This document shows, one piece after another, positions 1 through 5,736 of a stretch of DNA of 57,098 nt (position 1 is its first letter; each line of letters starts with the position of its first letter). This DNA is from a virus. Under the pieces are notes generated by a model. The model worked only from the letters and a program-made list of their open reading frames with translations. It searched no databases and was not told where the DNA came from. The translations under genes were made by a program, and so were the position numbers. Location of the stretch: positions 1-57,098 of the IMG/VR virus record IMGVR_UViG_3300042908_000950. The stretch is one strand, 5' to 3'.

Positions 1-48
1 GCATCATGTAACAGTCAGTTCCTTGTTAGTTCTAAATTTTAGGCTTAT

Positions 49-124
49 GCACCCATCGTCTAGAGGCCTAGGACATTGCCCTTTCAAGGCAGTAACACGG
101 GTTCGAATCCCGTTGGGTGTACCA
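49..124 (+). tRNA. tRNA-Glu(UUC)
   Basis: Cloverleaf with a 7-bp acceptor stem (GCACCCA with TGGGTGT), anticodon loop CTTTCAA (anticodon TTC), a T-arm containing GGTTCGAATCC, and encoded ACCA. It decodes GAA/GAG and is the first gene of the tRNA array. Confidence 0.95.
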
Positions 125-146
125 CAATTAAATTATTGGAGATGAT

Positions 147-338
147 ATGAATACGAATCGTTACATTGGTCGTTTCAATAAGTACAAAGTGGGAGAAAAA
201 ATTGCAATTGGTATGAAAGAAGCAAAGTTTTTCCAACGAGGTTATTCTCTGTTGGGTGGTAAAGAATATAAAATTGTAAAACTGAATCAAAGTGTTCGAT
301 TGTATCATTCAAATGAATTAGGGTTTTTTGTAAAATAA
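147..338 (+). CDS. Small basic hypothetical protein
   Basis: A 63-residue protein starting at ATG 147 with a good ribosome site (GGAG at 138-141, 5 nt spacing). It lies between the tRNA-Glu and tRNA-Lys genes on the same strand, so it is probably co-transcribed with the tRNA array. It is rich in Lys and aromatic residues, with no membrane segment and no motif I recognise. The site and the clean fit between two tRNAs support a real gene; function unknown. Confidence 0.6.
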   Translation: MNTNRYIGRFNKYKVGEKIAIGMKEAKFFQRGYSLLGGKEYKIVKLNQSVRLYHSNELGFFVK

Positions 339-380
339 AGGAGAGTCCATTATGGACAGCGACAAGAGTGATAATATAGA

Positions 381-456
381 GGGGCTATAGTCAAACGGTT
401 AAGACAGCGGACTTTTAATCCGTCAGGTCAGGGTTCGAATCCCTGTGGCCCCACCA
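381..456 (+). tRNA. tRNA-Lys(UUU)
   Basis: Acceptor GGGGCTA pairs with TGGCCCC, the anticodon stem GCGGA/TCCGT encloses loop CTTTTAA (anticodon TTT), the T-arm is present and CCA is encoded. Confidence 0.95.
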
Positions 457-461
457 TCTAA

Positions 462-486
462 AAGCACATTAGTGACCAGTGTGCTT
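462..486 (+). other. Inter-tRNA hairpin
   Basis: Inverted repeat AAGCACA (462-468) / TGTGCTT (480-486), 7 bp with an 11-nt loop, between tRNA-Lys and tRNA-Gln. There is no U-run, so it is more likely a processing or stability element of the polycistronic tRNA precursor than a terminator. Confidence 0.4.
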
Positions 487-499
487 ATAAATGGTTTGT

Positions 500-575
500 T
501 GGAGGTTCGCCAAGTTGGTAAGGCATCGGATTTTGATTCCGACATGCACAGGTTCGAGTCCTGTACCTCCTGCCA
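500..575 (+). tRNA. tRNA-Gln(UUG)
   Basis: Anticodon stem TCGGA/TCCGA with loop TTTTGAT gives anticodon TTG. The acceptor pairs GGAGGT with ACCTCC; the outermost pair is a T-T mismatch, a weak first pair being usual for tRNA-Gln. GCCA is encoded at the 3' end. Confidence 0.9.
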
Positions 576-582
576 AAAATAT

Positions 583-660
583 GGCATGTTAGCATAGTTG
601 GCCTAATGCGCCGCCCTGTCACGGCGGAGACCACGGGTTCGAATCCCGTACATGTCGCCA
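583..660 (+). tRNA. tRNA-Asp(GUC)
   Basis: Acceptor GGCATGT/ACATGTC, anticodon stem CCGCC/GGCGG with loop CTGTCAC (anticodon GTC), T-arm with GGGTTCGAATCCC, GCCA encoded. Confidence 0.95.
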
Positions 661-669
661 AAGAATTAT

Positions 670-744
670 TGCTCAGTAGATCAGCGGTAGATCAGCGGAC
701 TGTTAATCCGTGTGTCGTAGGTTCGATCCCTACCTGAGCAGCCA
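670..744 (+). tRNA. tRNA-Asn(GUU)
   Basis: Acceptor TGCTCAG/CTGAGCA, anticodon stem GCGGA/TCCGT with loop CTGTTAA (anticodon GTT), T-arm GTAGGTTCGATCCCTAC, discriminator G and CCA encoded. Confidence 0.95.
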
Positions 745-938
745 AATCCGGTTACTACTTTCCTGAAAGTAGCGTGTGGCGACGATAACTGTCCCGGTGG
801 CTATGGCACCGTTAGCGTTACTAGTGACTGACAACATAGCAGCGTACATTATGCGTGAAAATTTCAACATGATGTGGACAGGGTAACAACTCAGCATAGG
901 GGCTTGTCTGGTAAACAAGTAGCCTAAGCAAGAATGTA
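745..938 (+). other. Structured non-coding gap between tRNA-Asn and tRNA-Tyr
   Basis: About 190 bp with no convincing ORF. It holds three hairpins: CTACTTT/AAAGTAG at 755-772 (4-nt loop), CGGTG/CACCG near 815, and CTTGT/ACAAG at 903-919. The last has a 7-nt loop CTGGTAA that looks like an anticodon arm (GGT, Thr), but no acceptor stem or T-arm surrounds it. This may be a decayed tRNA or a processing spacer. Confidence 0.4.
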
Positions 939-1023
939 GGGTGACGAGCAGCACTGGTGACTGCACCTGACTGTAAATCAGACGCCTTCGGCATACTTGG
1001 TTCGACTCCGAGGTCACCCACCA
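939..1023 (+). tRNA. tRNA-Tyr(GUA)
   Basis: Acceptor GGGTGAC/GTCACCC, anticodon loop CTGTAAA (anticodon GTA), a long variable arm with CGCCTTCGGCA as expected for a type II tRNA, T-arm and ACCA. About 85 nt. Confidence 0.95.
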
Positions 1024-1035
1024 TATAAGTAATAA

Positions 1036-1111
1036 CGGTCTTTAGTAAAATGGATGATTACGGCGGGCTACGGACCCGCAGGTGGGAGTTCGATTCTCTC
1101 AGGACCGGCCA
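1036..1111 (+). tRNA. tRNA-Arg(ACG)
   Basis: Acceptor CGGTCTT/AGGACCG, anticodon stem GCGGG/CCCGC with loop CTACGGA (anticodon ACG, read after A-to-I editing), T-arm GGGAGTTCGATTCTCTC, GCCA encoded. Confidence 0.93.
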
Positions 1112-1127
1112 AACTAATGGAGATATT

Positions 1128-1718
1128 ATGGATGCAGATTTGATTGAACAGATAGCGTATCATGCACAAATGCTTGCGACCCTGGGCAAAAAAGCAGGCA
1201 TTCATAAAATAACAGATAAAACGAAATGGCGTGAATTAGTTATGGCTGGTAAGTTGAATCATCAAGCCTTTGAAAAAATTAGCGCAGGAAAAAAATCTGC
1301 AAAGTATGGCGCTGATGCGTTTGATTCAAATGCAAACAAAATGGCAGAATATAAATCTTCTGCTATTGAAGATAAAGATTTGAAAAATTTGCTTCAAAAA
1401 GTAAAAAGCAAAAAGACAGGCACAAGATACAATTCGCTGACAATCGGTGGTGTTTATAACGGTGCTTATAATCATGAGAGTGTTGATAGATATGCATTTC
1501 ATGATCATTATTTTGGAATATTTTATGATGAAAGATGTTTGCTAATTATAAAGCCTCATACGGAATATGTAATTAGTATTTTGCGTGATGGAGTAAATAA
1601 AATGATTGCCAAAGGAAAAGGCACAACAAATTTGAATACCGTCAAAGTAAACTTGAAAGATAGTCATTTGTATGATATAGTGTATCGTAATGACGAATGG
1701 TTTGCAGAAAATGGCTGA
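1128..1718 (+). CDS. Unknown protein translationally coupled to a DNA methyltransferase
   Basis: A 196-residue protein. An upstream in-frame ATG at 1050 lies inside tRNA-Arg, so I place the start at ATG 1128, preceded by GGAG. The N-terminal half is Lys-rich and probably helical. The C-terminal half contains a cluster of aromatic, His and Asp residues (DRYAFHDHYFGIFYDE near residues 119-134) and hydrophobic strands. I do not recognise the family. Its stop overlaps the methyltransferase start in the string ATGGCTGA, so the two are made together. A restriction enzyme, specificity factor or methyltransferase partner is possible, but that is inference from position only. Confidence 0.75.
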   Translation: MDADLIEQIAYHAQMLATLGKKAGIHKITDKTKWRELVMAGKLNHQAFEKISAGKKSAKYGADAFDSNANKMAEYKSSAIEDKDLKNLLQKVKSKKTGTRYNSLTIGGVYNGAYNHESVDRYAFHDHYFGIFYDERCLLIIKPHTEYVISILRDGVNKMIAKGKGTTNLNTVKVNLKDSHLYDIVYRNDEWFAENG

Positions 1719-2643
1719 AAGTAGATTATCAAAAGATATTACAACCGAAGAATTGATGGCGATTGATTATCGTTACAACTATTCGGCCAAAGAGTTGAAC
1801 ACTGATTGGATAAAATTGTGTGGGACTAAACAATTCAAAAAAGGGGCGCAGTTCAAACCCGGAATGAAATTGTGTCAACACTTTTGTGACAATTTTTGGA
1901 CGATTCAAAATGATAAAGGCTTATCATTTGCTGATGCATGGAAAAATCCAGAAATAATGGATAAAGTGCGTTTATGGGGCTTACAAGGTATGTCGCAATT
2001 GTGGCTATCTTGGATTCGAAGAGCAGTTTTTATGACTGCTGGTTTACCGAATTCTAGTTTCTATCGACCGCATTTTTCTAAACAGATAACAATGATGACT
2101 GGTAAGAAAAGCGGAACATTGTTTGATCCGTGTGCTGGTTGGGGTGGCAGAATGTTGGGCACAGTATCTAACAATTGGAAATATGTTAGTTGTGATCCTA
2201 ATGTTGAAACTTATAACAATCTATTGAGAATGATAGAATTTCTCAATATACAATCTGAAGTTTATTTACATAATGTTCCTGTTGAAGATTTTGATATTGA
2301 GAGTTTAGGCAAAGTTGATGTTGTGTTGACTTCACCGCCCTATTTCAATTTAGAAGTTTACACGGGTGATGAAAATCAATCGTATAATAAATTTGATACA
2401 TATGAAGTTTGGCGTGATAACTGGTTGTATCCACTTATCGACAGAAGTTTGAATGTATTGTGTGATGATGGTATCAGTGCTTGGAATGTGATGAATTTCA
2501 AAAAGTATGACTTTGTTGGTGATGTTATTCGAAAGCATGAAGAAAGAGGTTATAAATTAGTGGACACAGTTGGTTTTGATAGTCCATTAGCAAATATACG
2601 TAAATTGAAAAATAAAGATGTTACGTATATTTTCAGAAAGTAA
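1711..2643 (+). CDS. DNA methyltransferase (N4-cytosine/N6-adenine class)
   Basis: A 310-residue protein. The SAM-binding motif FDPCAGWGGRMLG lies near residues 138-150 and the catalytic motif TSPPYF near 206-211. The SPPY form is commonest in N4-cytosine enzymes but also occurs in N6-adenine enzymes, so the target base is open. The aromatic-rich region before the first motif may carry target recognition. I chose ATG 1711, which overlaps the upstream stop; an in-frame ATG at 1690 would add seven residues. Likely roles are protecting phage DNA from host restriction or epigenetic marking. The gene sits between two groups of tRNA genes, a frequent site for acquired genes. Confidence 0.85.
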   Translation: MAESRLSKDITTEELMAIDYRYNYSAKELNTDWIKLCGTKQFKKGAQFKPGMKLCQHFCDNFWTIQNDKGLSFADAWKNPEIMDKVRLWGLQGMSQLWLSWIRRAVFMTAGLPNSSFYRPHFSKQITMMTGKKSGTLFDPCAGWGGRMLGTVSNNWKYVSCDPNVETYNNLLRMIEFLNIQSEVYLHNVPVEDFDIESLGKVDVVLTSPPYFNLEVYTGDENQSYNKFDTYEVWRDNWLYPLIDRSLNVLCDDGISAWNVMNFKKYDFVGDVIRKHEERGYKLVDTVGFDSPLANIRKLKNKDVTYIFRK

Positions 2644-2644
2644 T

Positions 2645-2720
2645 GGGGGATTGGTGCTAATTGGGAACACATGTGCTTTGCAAGCATGAGTAAGCAGTTC
2701 GAATCTGCTATCCTCCACCA
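2645..2720 (+). tRNA. tRNA-Ala(UGC)
   Basis: Acceptor GGGGGAT/ATCCTCC, anticodon loop TTTGCAA (anticodon TGC) closed by TGTGC/GCATG, T-arm AGCAGTTCGAATCTGCT, ACCA encoded. It begins 1 nt after the methyltransferase stop codon. Confidence 0.93.
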
Positions 2721-2727
2721 TAGTTTT

Positions 2728-2801
2728 GCCCGTTTAGTTAAATGGTATAACAGTTGATTTGTAATCATCTATTGGCAGTTCGATTCTGTCAACGGGCACC
2801 A
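2728..2801 (+). tRNA. tRNA-Thr(UGU)
   Basis: Acceptor GCCCGTT/AACGGGC, anticodon loop TTTGTAA (anticodon TGT), T-arm GGCAGTTCGATTCTGTC, ACCA encoded. Confidence 0.93.
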
Positions 2802-2824
2802 GTTTTTTTATTTACGGGTGAAAC

Positions 2825-3292
2825 ATGAAAAAAGAAATTGACATACATGAAGTGGCTGCATTTCTTGACACATGCGGTCCCGATACGAAAGTTTACATTG
2901 GTGCTGACAGTGAACGCTTTCAAATAGATGGTGAATGGTTTGCTGATTACATTGTAGCAGTCGTGGTCCACATTGATGGTCGTCACGGCTGTAAGATATT
3001 CGGCGCTGTTCAGCGTGAACGTGATTATGAACAAAAGAAAAGTCGGCCACGTTTTCGTTTGATGAACGAAGTTTACAAAGTGGCTGATTTGTATTTGAAA
3101 TTGTATGAAGTAATTCCACATGATATACAAATTCATTTGGACATCAACCCAAGTGAAATTCATGGTAGTTCATGTGTAGTAAACGAAGCAATTGGTTATA
3201 TCAAAGGTACATGTAATGTTGTGCCGCTGGTGAAGCCAAAAGCATTTGCAGCAAGTTATGCGGCAGATCGTTTCAAAAGTTTAGTAGCGTAG
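2825..3292 (+). CDS. YkuK-like RNase H-fold protein (DUF458)
   Basis: A 155-residue protein with features of the YkuK/DUF458 RNase H-like family: an early acidic strand VYIGADSE (residues 23-30), a long central helix and a second acidic strand HLDINPSE (near 101-108). These are suitable for the metal-binding carboxylates of an RNase H fold. Biochemistry in this family is poorly known, so a nuclease role is inferred. The stop codon TAG ends at 3292, which is also the first base of the following tRNA-Gly, so coding and tRNA sequence abut with a 1-nt overlap. Confidence 0.75.
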   Translation: MKKEIDIHEVAAFLDTCGPDTKVYIGADSERFQIDGEWFADYIVAVVVHIDGRHGCKIFGAVQRERDYEQKKSRPRFRLMNEVYKVADLYLKLYEVIPHDIQIHLDINPSEIHGSSCVVNEAIGYIKGTCNVVPLVKPKAFAASYAADRFKSLVA

Positions 3293-3367
3293 CGGGTATA
3301 GTACAGTTGGTAGTACATTTGCTTGCCAAGCAAAAGGTCATCGGTTCGAGCCCGATTACCCGCTCCA
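3292..3367 (+). tRNA. tRNA-Gly(GCC)
   Basis: Acceptor GCGGGTA/TACCCGC, anticodon stem TTTGC/GCAAA with loop TTGCCAA (anticodon GCC), T-arm ATCGGTTCGAGCCCGAT, TCCA encoded. Its first base is the last base of the preceding stop codon. Confidence 0.95.
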
Positions 3368-3373
3368 ATTTAT

Positions 3374-3447
3374 CCTGATGTGGTGTAATGGCAGCACTGC
3401 GGTCTCCAAAACCGTAAGTTGCGGTTCGAGTCCGTACATCAGGGCCA
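3374..3447 (+). tRNA. tRNA-Trp(CCA)
   Basis: Acceptor CCTGATG/CATCAGG, anticodon stem GCGGT/ACCGT with loop CTCCAAA (anticodon CCA), T-arm, GCCA encoded. Confidence 0.93.
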
Positions 3448-3449
3448 AT

Positions 3450-3544
3450 GGTAGACAGCACTGGTGTGCGGCGGAGACTTATAAACTCTGGAGATCGGTC
3501 AGATGGGCTGAAACGGCTAGGTTCAAATCCTAGGTCTACTACCA
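3450..3544 (+). tRNA. Atypical type II tRNA, apparent anticodon UAU
   Basis: About 95 nt. Acceptor GGTAGAC/GTCTACT, T-arm CTAGGTTCAAATCCTAG and ACCA are all sound. The D region (GCAC TGGT GTGC) is too short for a normal D-loop. The anticodon arm is CGGAG/CTCTG closing a 9-nt loop ACTTATAAA (or a 6-bp stem with an A-A mismatch and 7-nt loop CTTATAA), whose centre is TAT. The variable region is about 27 nt, with CGGTC/GGCTG able to pair. A long variable arm normally means Leu, Ser or Tyr, yet the anticodon would read AUA (Ile). Identity is unresolved; it may be a degenerate Leu-type gene. Confidence 0.6.
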
Positions 3545-3551
3545 GAACAAT

Positions 3552-3626
3552 GGTGTCTATGGTGTAGTGGTAGCATTACTCTCTGTGAAAGAGTAGGTAC
3601 GAGGTCGGTACTCGTTAGACACCCCA
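3552..3626 (+). tRNA. tRNA-His(GUG)
   Basis: G-1 at 3552 faces discriminator C, the His identity pair. Acceptor GTGTCTA/TAGACAC, anticodon stem ACTCT/AGAGT with loop CTGTGAA (anticodon GTG), CCA encoded. Confidence 0.93.
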
Positions 3627-3635
3627 AATGATGAC

Positions 3636-3709
3636 TGCCCTGTAGTTAAATGGTATAACTGTCGATTGATAATCGACCATTACAAGTTCAATTCTTGTCG
3701 GGGCAACCA
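3636..3709 (+). tRNA. tRNA-Ile(GAU)
   Basis: Acceptor TGCCCTG/CGGGGCA, anticodon stem GTCGA/TCGAC with loop TTGATAA (anticodon GAT), T-arm ACAAGTTCAATTCTTGT, ACCA encoded. Confidence 0.93.
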
Positions 3710-3710
3710 T

Positions 3711-3785
3711 GGTAATGTAGCATAATGGTAGTGCGCCTCCTTCATACGGAGTAAAGTGTAAGTTCAACTCTTACCATTACCACCA
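3711..3785 (+). tRNA. tRNA-Met-type (CAU)
   Basis: Acceptor GGTAATG/CATTACC, anticodon loop TTCATAC (anticodon CAT), T-arm GTAAGTTCAACTCTTAC, ACCA encoded. The sequence alone does not separate elongator Met from a lysidine-modified Ile(AUA) tRNA; the weak outer anticodon-stem pair argues against an initiator. Confidence 0.88.
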
Positions 3786-3796
3786 TATAAGTAAAG

Positions 3797-3871
3797 GCAT
3801 CGTTAGTTCAGTGGTAGAATCCCTGCCTTACAAGCAGGTTGTCGGTGGTTCGAATCCATCACGATGCACCA
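3797..3871 (+). tRNA. tRNA-Val(UAC)
   Basis: Acceptor GCATCGT/ACGATGC, anticodon stem CCTGC/GCAGG with loop CTTACAA (anticodon TAC), T-arm GGTGGTTCGAATCCATC, ACCA encoded. Confidence 0.95.
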
Positions 3872-3877
3872 GAATTT

Positions 3878-4030
3878 ATGTTAGAAATATTTTTTACAAT
3901 CATATTTTATTGGATATCTTTAGCGATATCTGTTACAATTCTGATGTGGTCTGGTCTAAAACTAGCCATGTTGTGTGAGTTCGTGGTAAGGTGGCTGAGT
4001 GGTCCAAAGCAGCAGTCTGCAAAACTGTAA
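3878..4030 (+). CDS. Possible small membrane peptide overlapping tRNA-Cys
   Basis: ATG 3878 opens a 50-codon frame whose first 30 residues are strongly hydrophobic, enough for one membrane span. There is no clear ribosome site, and the 3' third runs into tRNA-Cys (3985-4062). The hydrophobic run is the only support; it may be a chance frame. Confidence 0.25.
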   Translation: MLEIFFTIIFYWISLAISVTILMWSGLKLAMLCEFVVRWLSGPKQQSAKL

Positions 4031-4062
4031 AACCGTCGGTTCAAATCCGACCCTTACCTCCA
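3985..4062 (+). tRNA. tRNA-Cys(GCA)
   Basis: Acceptor GGTAAGG/CCTTACC, anticodon stem GCAGT/ACTGT with loop CTGCAAA (anticodon GCA), T-arm GTCGGTTCAAATCCGAC, TCCA encoded. Confidence 0.93.
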
Positions 4063-4067
4063 GTTAT

Positions 4068-4155
4068 GGAAGCGTGGCCGAGTGGTTGAAGGCACTGGTC
4101 TTGAAAACCAGCAACGGGAAACTGTTCGTGAGTTCGAATCTCACCGCTTCCGCCA
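4068..4155 (+). tRNA. tRNA-Ser(UGA)
   Basis: Type II tRNA: acceptor GGAAGCG/CGCTTCC, D-arm GGCCGAGTGGTTGAAGGC, anticodon stem CTGGT/ACCAG with loop CTTGAAA (anticodon TGA), long variable arm, GCCA encoded. Confidence 0.95.
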
Positions 4156-4159
4156 GTTT

Positions 4160-4251
4160 GGAGTGTTGGCCGAGTTGGTCGAAGGCACTTTCCTGCTAAG
4201 AAAGCATACCTCAAAAGGGTATCATTGGTTCGAATCCAATACACTCCGCCA
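4160..4251 (+). tRNA. tRNA-Ser(GCU)
   Basis: Type II tRNA: acceptor GGAGTGT/ACACTCC, anticodon stem CTTTC/GAAAG with loop CTGCTAA (anticodon GCT), variable arm TACCTCAAAAGGGTA, GCCA encoded. Last gene of the main array; a promoter starts 2 nt later. Confidence 0.95.
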
Positions 4252-4252
4252 C

Positions 4253-4281
4253 TTGACAATGTTTTTTTCATGCTATATACT
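4253..4281 (+). promoter_or_regulatory. Sigma70-type promoter directly after the tRNA array
   Basis: TTGACA at 4253-4258, a 17-bp spacer, TATACT at 4276-4281. The predicted transcription start (about 4288) coincides with ATG 4289, so the first gene would be read from a leaderless or nearly leaderless message. Confidence 0.8.
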
Positions 4282-4288
4282 GTCTATC

Positions 4289-4462
4289 ATGTCTAAGAAA
4301 TTGAAAAATCAGTCGCAAAAAGTCTCTAAGCCACGAAACTATGTGGCAAAAGACTTGTTCACACCCAAATACAGCATGAAAGTTGAACATTCTATCGTCA
4401 ATTTTTACAGTCGTGCTGCCGAAAAACAAAACTTCCGAAAAAATTATGTCACTTTTCTCTAA
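4289..4462 (+). CDS. Small basic protein behind an early promoter
   Basis: A 57-residue Lys/Arg/Asn-rich protein starting at ATG 4289, 8 nt after the -10 element. No upstream ribosome site fits, in line with a leaderless start. No domain recognised. Its last codons overlap the next frame at 4446. High net positive charge fits a nucleic-acid or RNA-polymerase-binding early protein, but that is only inference. Confidence 0.6.
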   Translation: MSKKLKNQSQKVSKPRNYVAKDLFTPKYSMKVEHSIVNFYSRAAEKQNFRKNYVTFL

Positions 4463-4895
4463 AAAAGCACCGAAAGTAGAAGTTGATGATGATCATGAGA
4501 TAGTTCCTCGTGATGAAATGAGTGAGTTTGATGGTTTTTACTTTGTTCCTGATGAAAATGACTATGAGGAAAATTGTAAGATTGCATTTTTCAAGATAAA
4601 AGATGAAGAAGCAAATTCGGAACCCGTTGAAAGTTCACACATGGGTCTAAAATATCATCTTTGCCTCTTCACACATGATGAAAATAGTCTTCCAGTGTTT
4701 GATGATGCGTTTGAGGCGATACTTGTTGATCCACTTGTGTATGTAAAAGGTCTTGTCGGCACTGGAATTTCAGGCTGTATTGTCAAAAAGTCAGGAAAAT
4801 CAGAAAAATGGTGGATTGAGTATCTTGATTATATTATGAACGGTGAATTTAAGCGAAAAGCAAAGGAAGCACTTGAATCTGTAGCACAAAACTGA
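4446..4895 (+). CDS. Acidic hypothetical protein
   Basis: A 149-residue protein. An in-frame ATG at 4383 exists, but ATG 4446, overlapping the end of the preceding gene, gives the natural start MSLFSKKAPK. It has an acidic N-terminal linker (VDDDHEIVPRDE), then a mixed alpha/beta region with strands such as KYHLCLFTH and a Lys-rich end. No transmembrane segment. I do not recognise the family. It is the second gene of the short unit started by the promoter at 4253. Confidence 0.7.
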   Translation: MSLFSKKAPKVEVDDDHEIVPRDEMSEFDGFYFVPDENDYEENCKIAFFKIKDEEANSEPVESSHMGLKYHLCLFTHDENSLPVFDDAFEAILVDPLVYVKGLVGTGISGCIVKKSGKSEKWWIEYLDYIMNGEFKRKAKEALESVAQN

Positions 4896-4911
4896 TAACA
4901 TGGAGATCAAA

Positions 4912-5196
4912 ATGGTGAATGTTTTTACTGGTGATACTAAAGATGCAAAAAAAGGTCGTAAGTGGCTCAAAAATGTACTTGAAACTGATGTTGTCGAAGT
5001 CACTTTTACGAAAAAAGACGGTTCTGAACGAATTATGAAGTGTACATTGAAAGAAGATGTACTTCCTGAAGTTCAAAACAAAGAAACGAAACAAAAATCT
5101 CAAGAAGCAATTGCTGTTTGGGATGTAGAGTCTGAAGGTTGGCGCTCATTTCGTTGGGATTCAATCAAATCTGTGAAATTTACAATTGAGAGGTAA
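4912..5196 (+). CDS. SH3-like barrel protein (DUF2693-type)
   Basis: A 94-residue protein. Start ATG 4912 is chosen because GGAG at 4902-4905 is correctly spaced; ATG 4900 would lie upstream of that site. The pattern VTFTKKDGSERIMKCTL followed by VWDVESEGWRSFRWDSIKS matches a widespread phage family predicted to form an SH3-like beta-barrel (DUF2693). Function in the family is not established. It sits among small genes behind the promoter at 4253. Confidence 0.7.
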   Translation: MVNVFTGDTKDAKKGRKWLKNVLETDVVEVTFTKKDGSERIMKCTLKEDVLPEVQNKETKQKSQEAIAVWDVESEGWRSFRWDSIKSVKFTIER

Positions 5197-5198
5197 TC

Positions 5199-5489
5199 AT
5201 GCCTAAGTACATTGTTGAACAAATCTCGGCTTTTCGAAATGTTCATGTAGTTGAAGCGGAAAATGAAGATGAGGCACTTGCGATTGCCGATCAAGCCGAT
5301 GATAATTGGCAAGAATGGCTAGGTTCTCTCAAAATTGATGTAACTAACTATACTGATGAGAGAATTTCGTTCTTCAAAGATAAAGATTACTTTTGGGGCG
5401 GTGTATCATACAAAGATGCTGATGGTTTTATCGGATATATCCATCCTAACGGTGAAAGAGTTGAGCGGAAAGAAGTCAAAGTTAAATAG
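5199..5489 (+). CDS. Hypothetical protein
   Basis: A 96-residue acidic protein with GAGAGG upstream of ATG 5199, two bases after the preceding stop. The N-terminus (YIVEQISAFRNVHVVEAENEDEALAIAD) has the strand-helix pattern common in small phage proteins of unknown role, and the C-terminus is Trp/Tyr/Gly-rich. Followed immediately by tRNA-Gly(UCC). No function can be given. Confidence 0.65.
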   Translation: MPKYIVEQISAFRNVHVVEAENEDEALAIADQADDNWQEWLGSLKIDVTNYTDERISFFKDKDYFWGGVSYKDADGFIGYIHPNGERVERKEVKVK

Positions 5490-5490
5490 T

Positions 5491-5565
5491 GCGGGTGTAA
5501 CTCAGTGGTAGAGTGTCAGCCTTCCAAGCTGTTCGTCGCAGGTTCGATCCCTGTCACCCGCTCCA
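5491..5565 (+). tRNA. tRNA-Gly(UCC)
   Basis: Acceptor GCGGGTG/CACCCGC, anticodon loop CTTCCAA (anticodon TCC), T-arm GCAGGTTCGATCCCTGT, TCCA encoded. It stands alone, 1.2 kb past the main array and within an operon of protein genes. Confidence 0.95.
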
Positions 5566-5574
5566 AGGAATAGT

Positions 5575-5736
5575 ATGAAAAGTTGGACATTAGAAGTCAA
5601 AGAAGTTGATGGTGAAGCAATTTTAGAATTCACCGATGAAATTCTTGCCGAAGCAGGCTGGAAAGAAGGTGATGTACTTGAATGGATTGATAACAAAGAT
5701 GGAAGTTGGACTTTAAGGAAAAAGGAGATAGAATGA
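5575..5736 (+). CDS. Small AbrB/MazE-like phage protein
   Basis: A 53-residue frame starting at ATG 5575. It ends in ATGA shared with the rubrerythrin start at 5733, so the two are translationally coupled. The pattern AGWKEGDVLEWIDNKDGSWT resembles the swapped-hairpin (SpoVT/AbrB/MazE-like) core of many small phage proteins. Those are usually annotated hypothetical; a DNA-binding or antitoxin-like role is inference. Confidence 0.65.
   Translation: MKSWTLEVKEVDGEAILEFTDEILAEAGWKEGDVLEWIDNKDGSWTLRKKEIE

Noticed and set aside
1050-1127. Longer N-terminus for the methyltransferase partner starting in tRNA-Arg
   Set aside because: The extension is entirely tRNA sequence; ATG 1128 has a proper ribosome site.
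3450-3544. Selenocysteine or stop-suppressor tRNA
   Set aside because: Acceptor stem is 7 bp, not 8, and a UCA, CUA or UUA anticodon would need a cytosine or other base at position 33; UAU is the central triplet.
4041-4271. Antisense open frames across tRNA genes
   Set aside because: They are by-products of conserved tRNA sequences, without ribosome sites.
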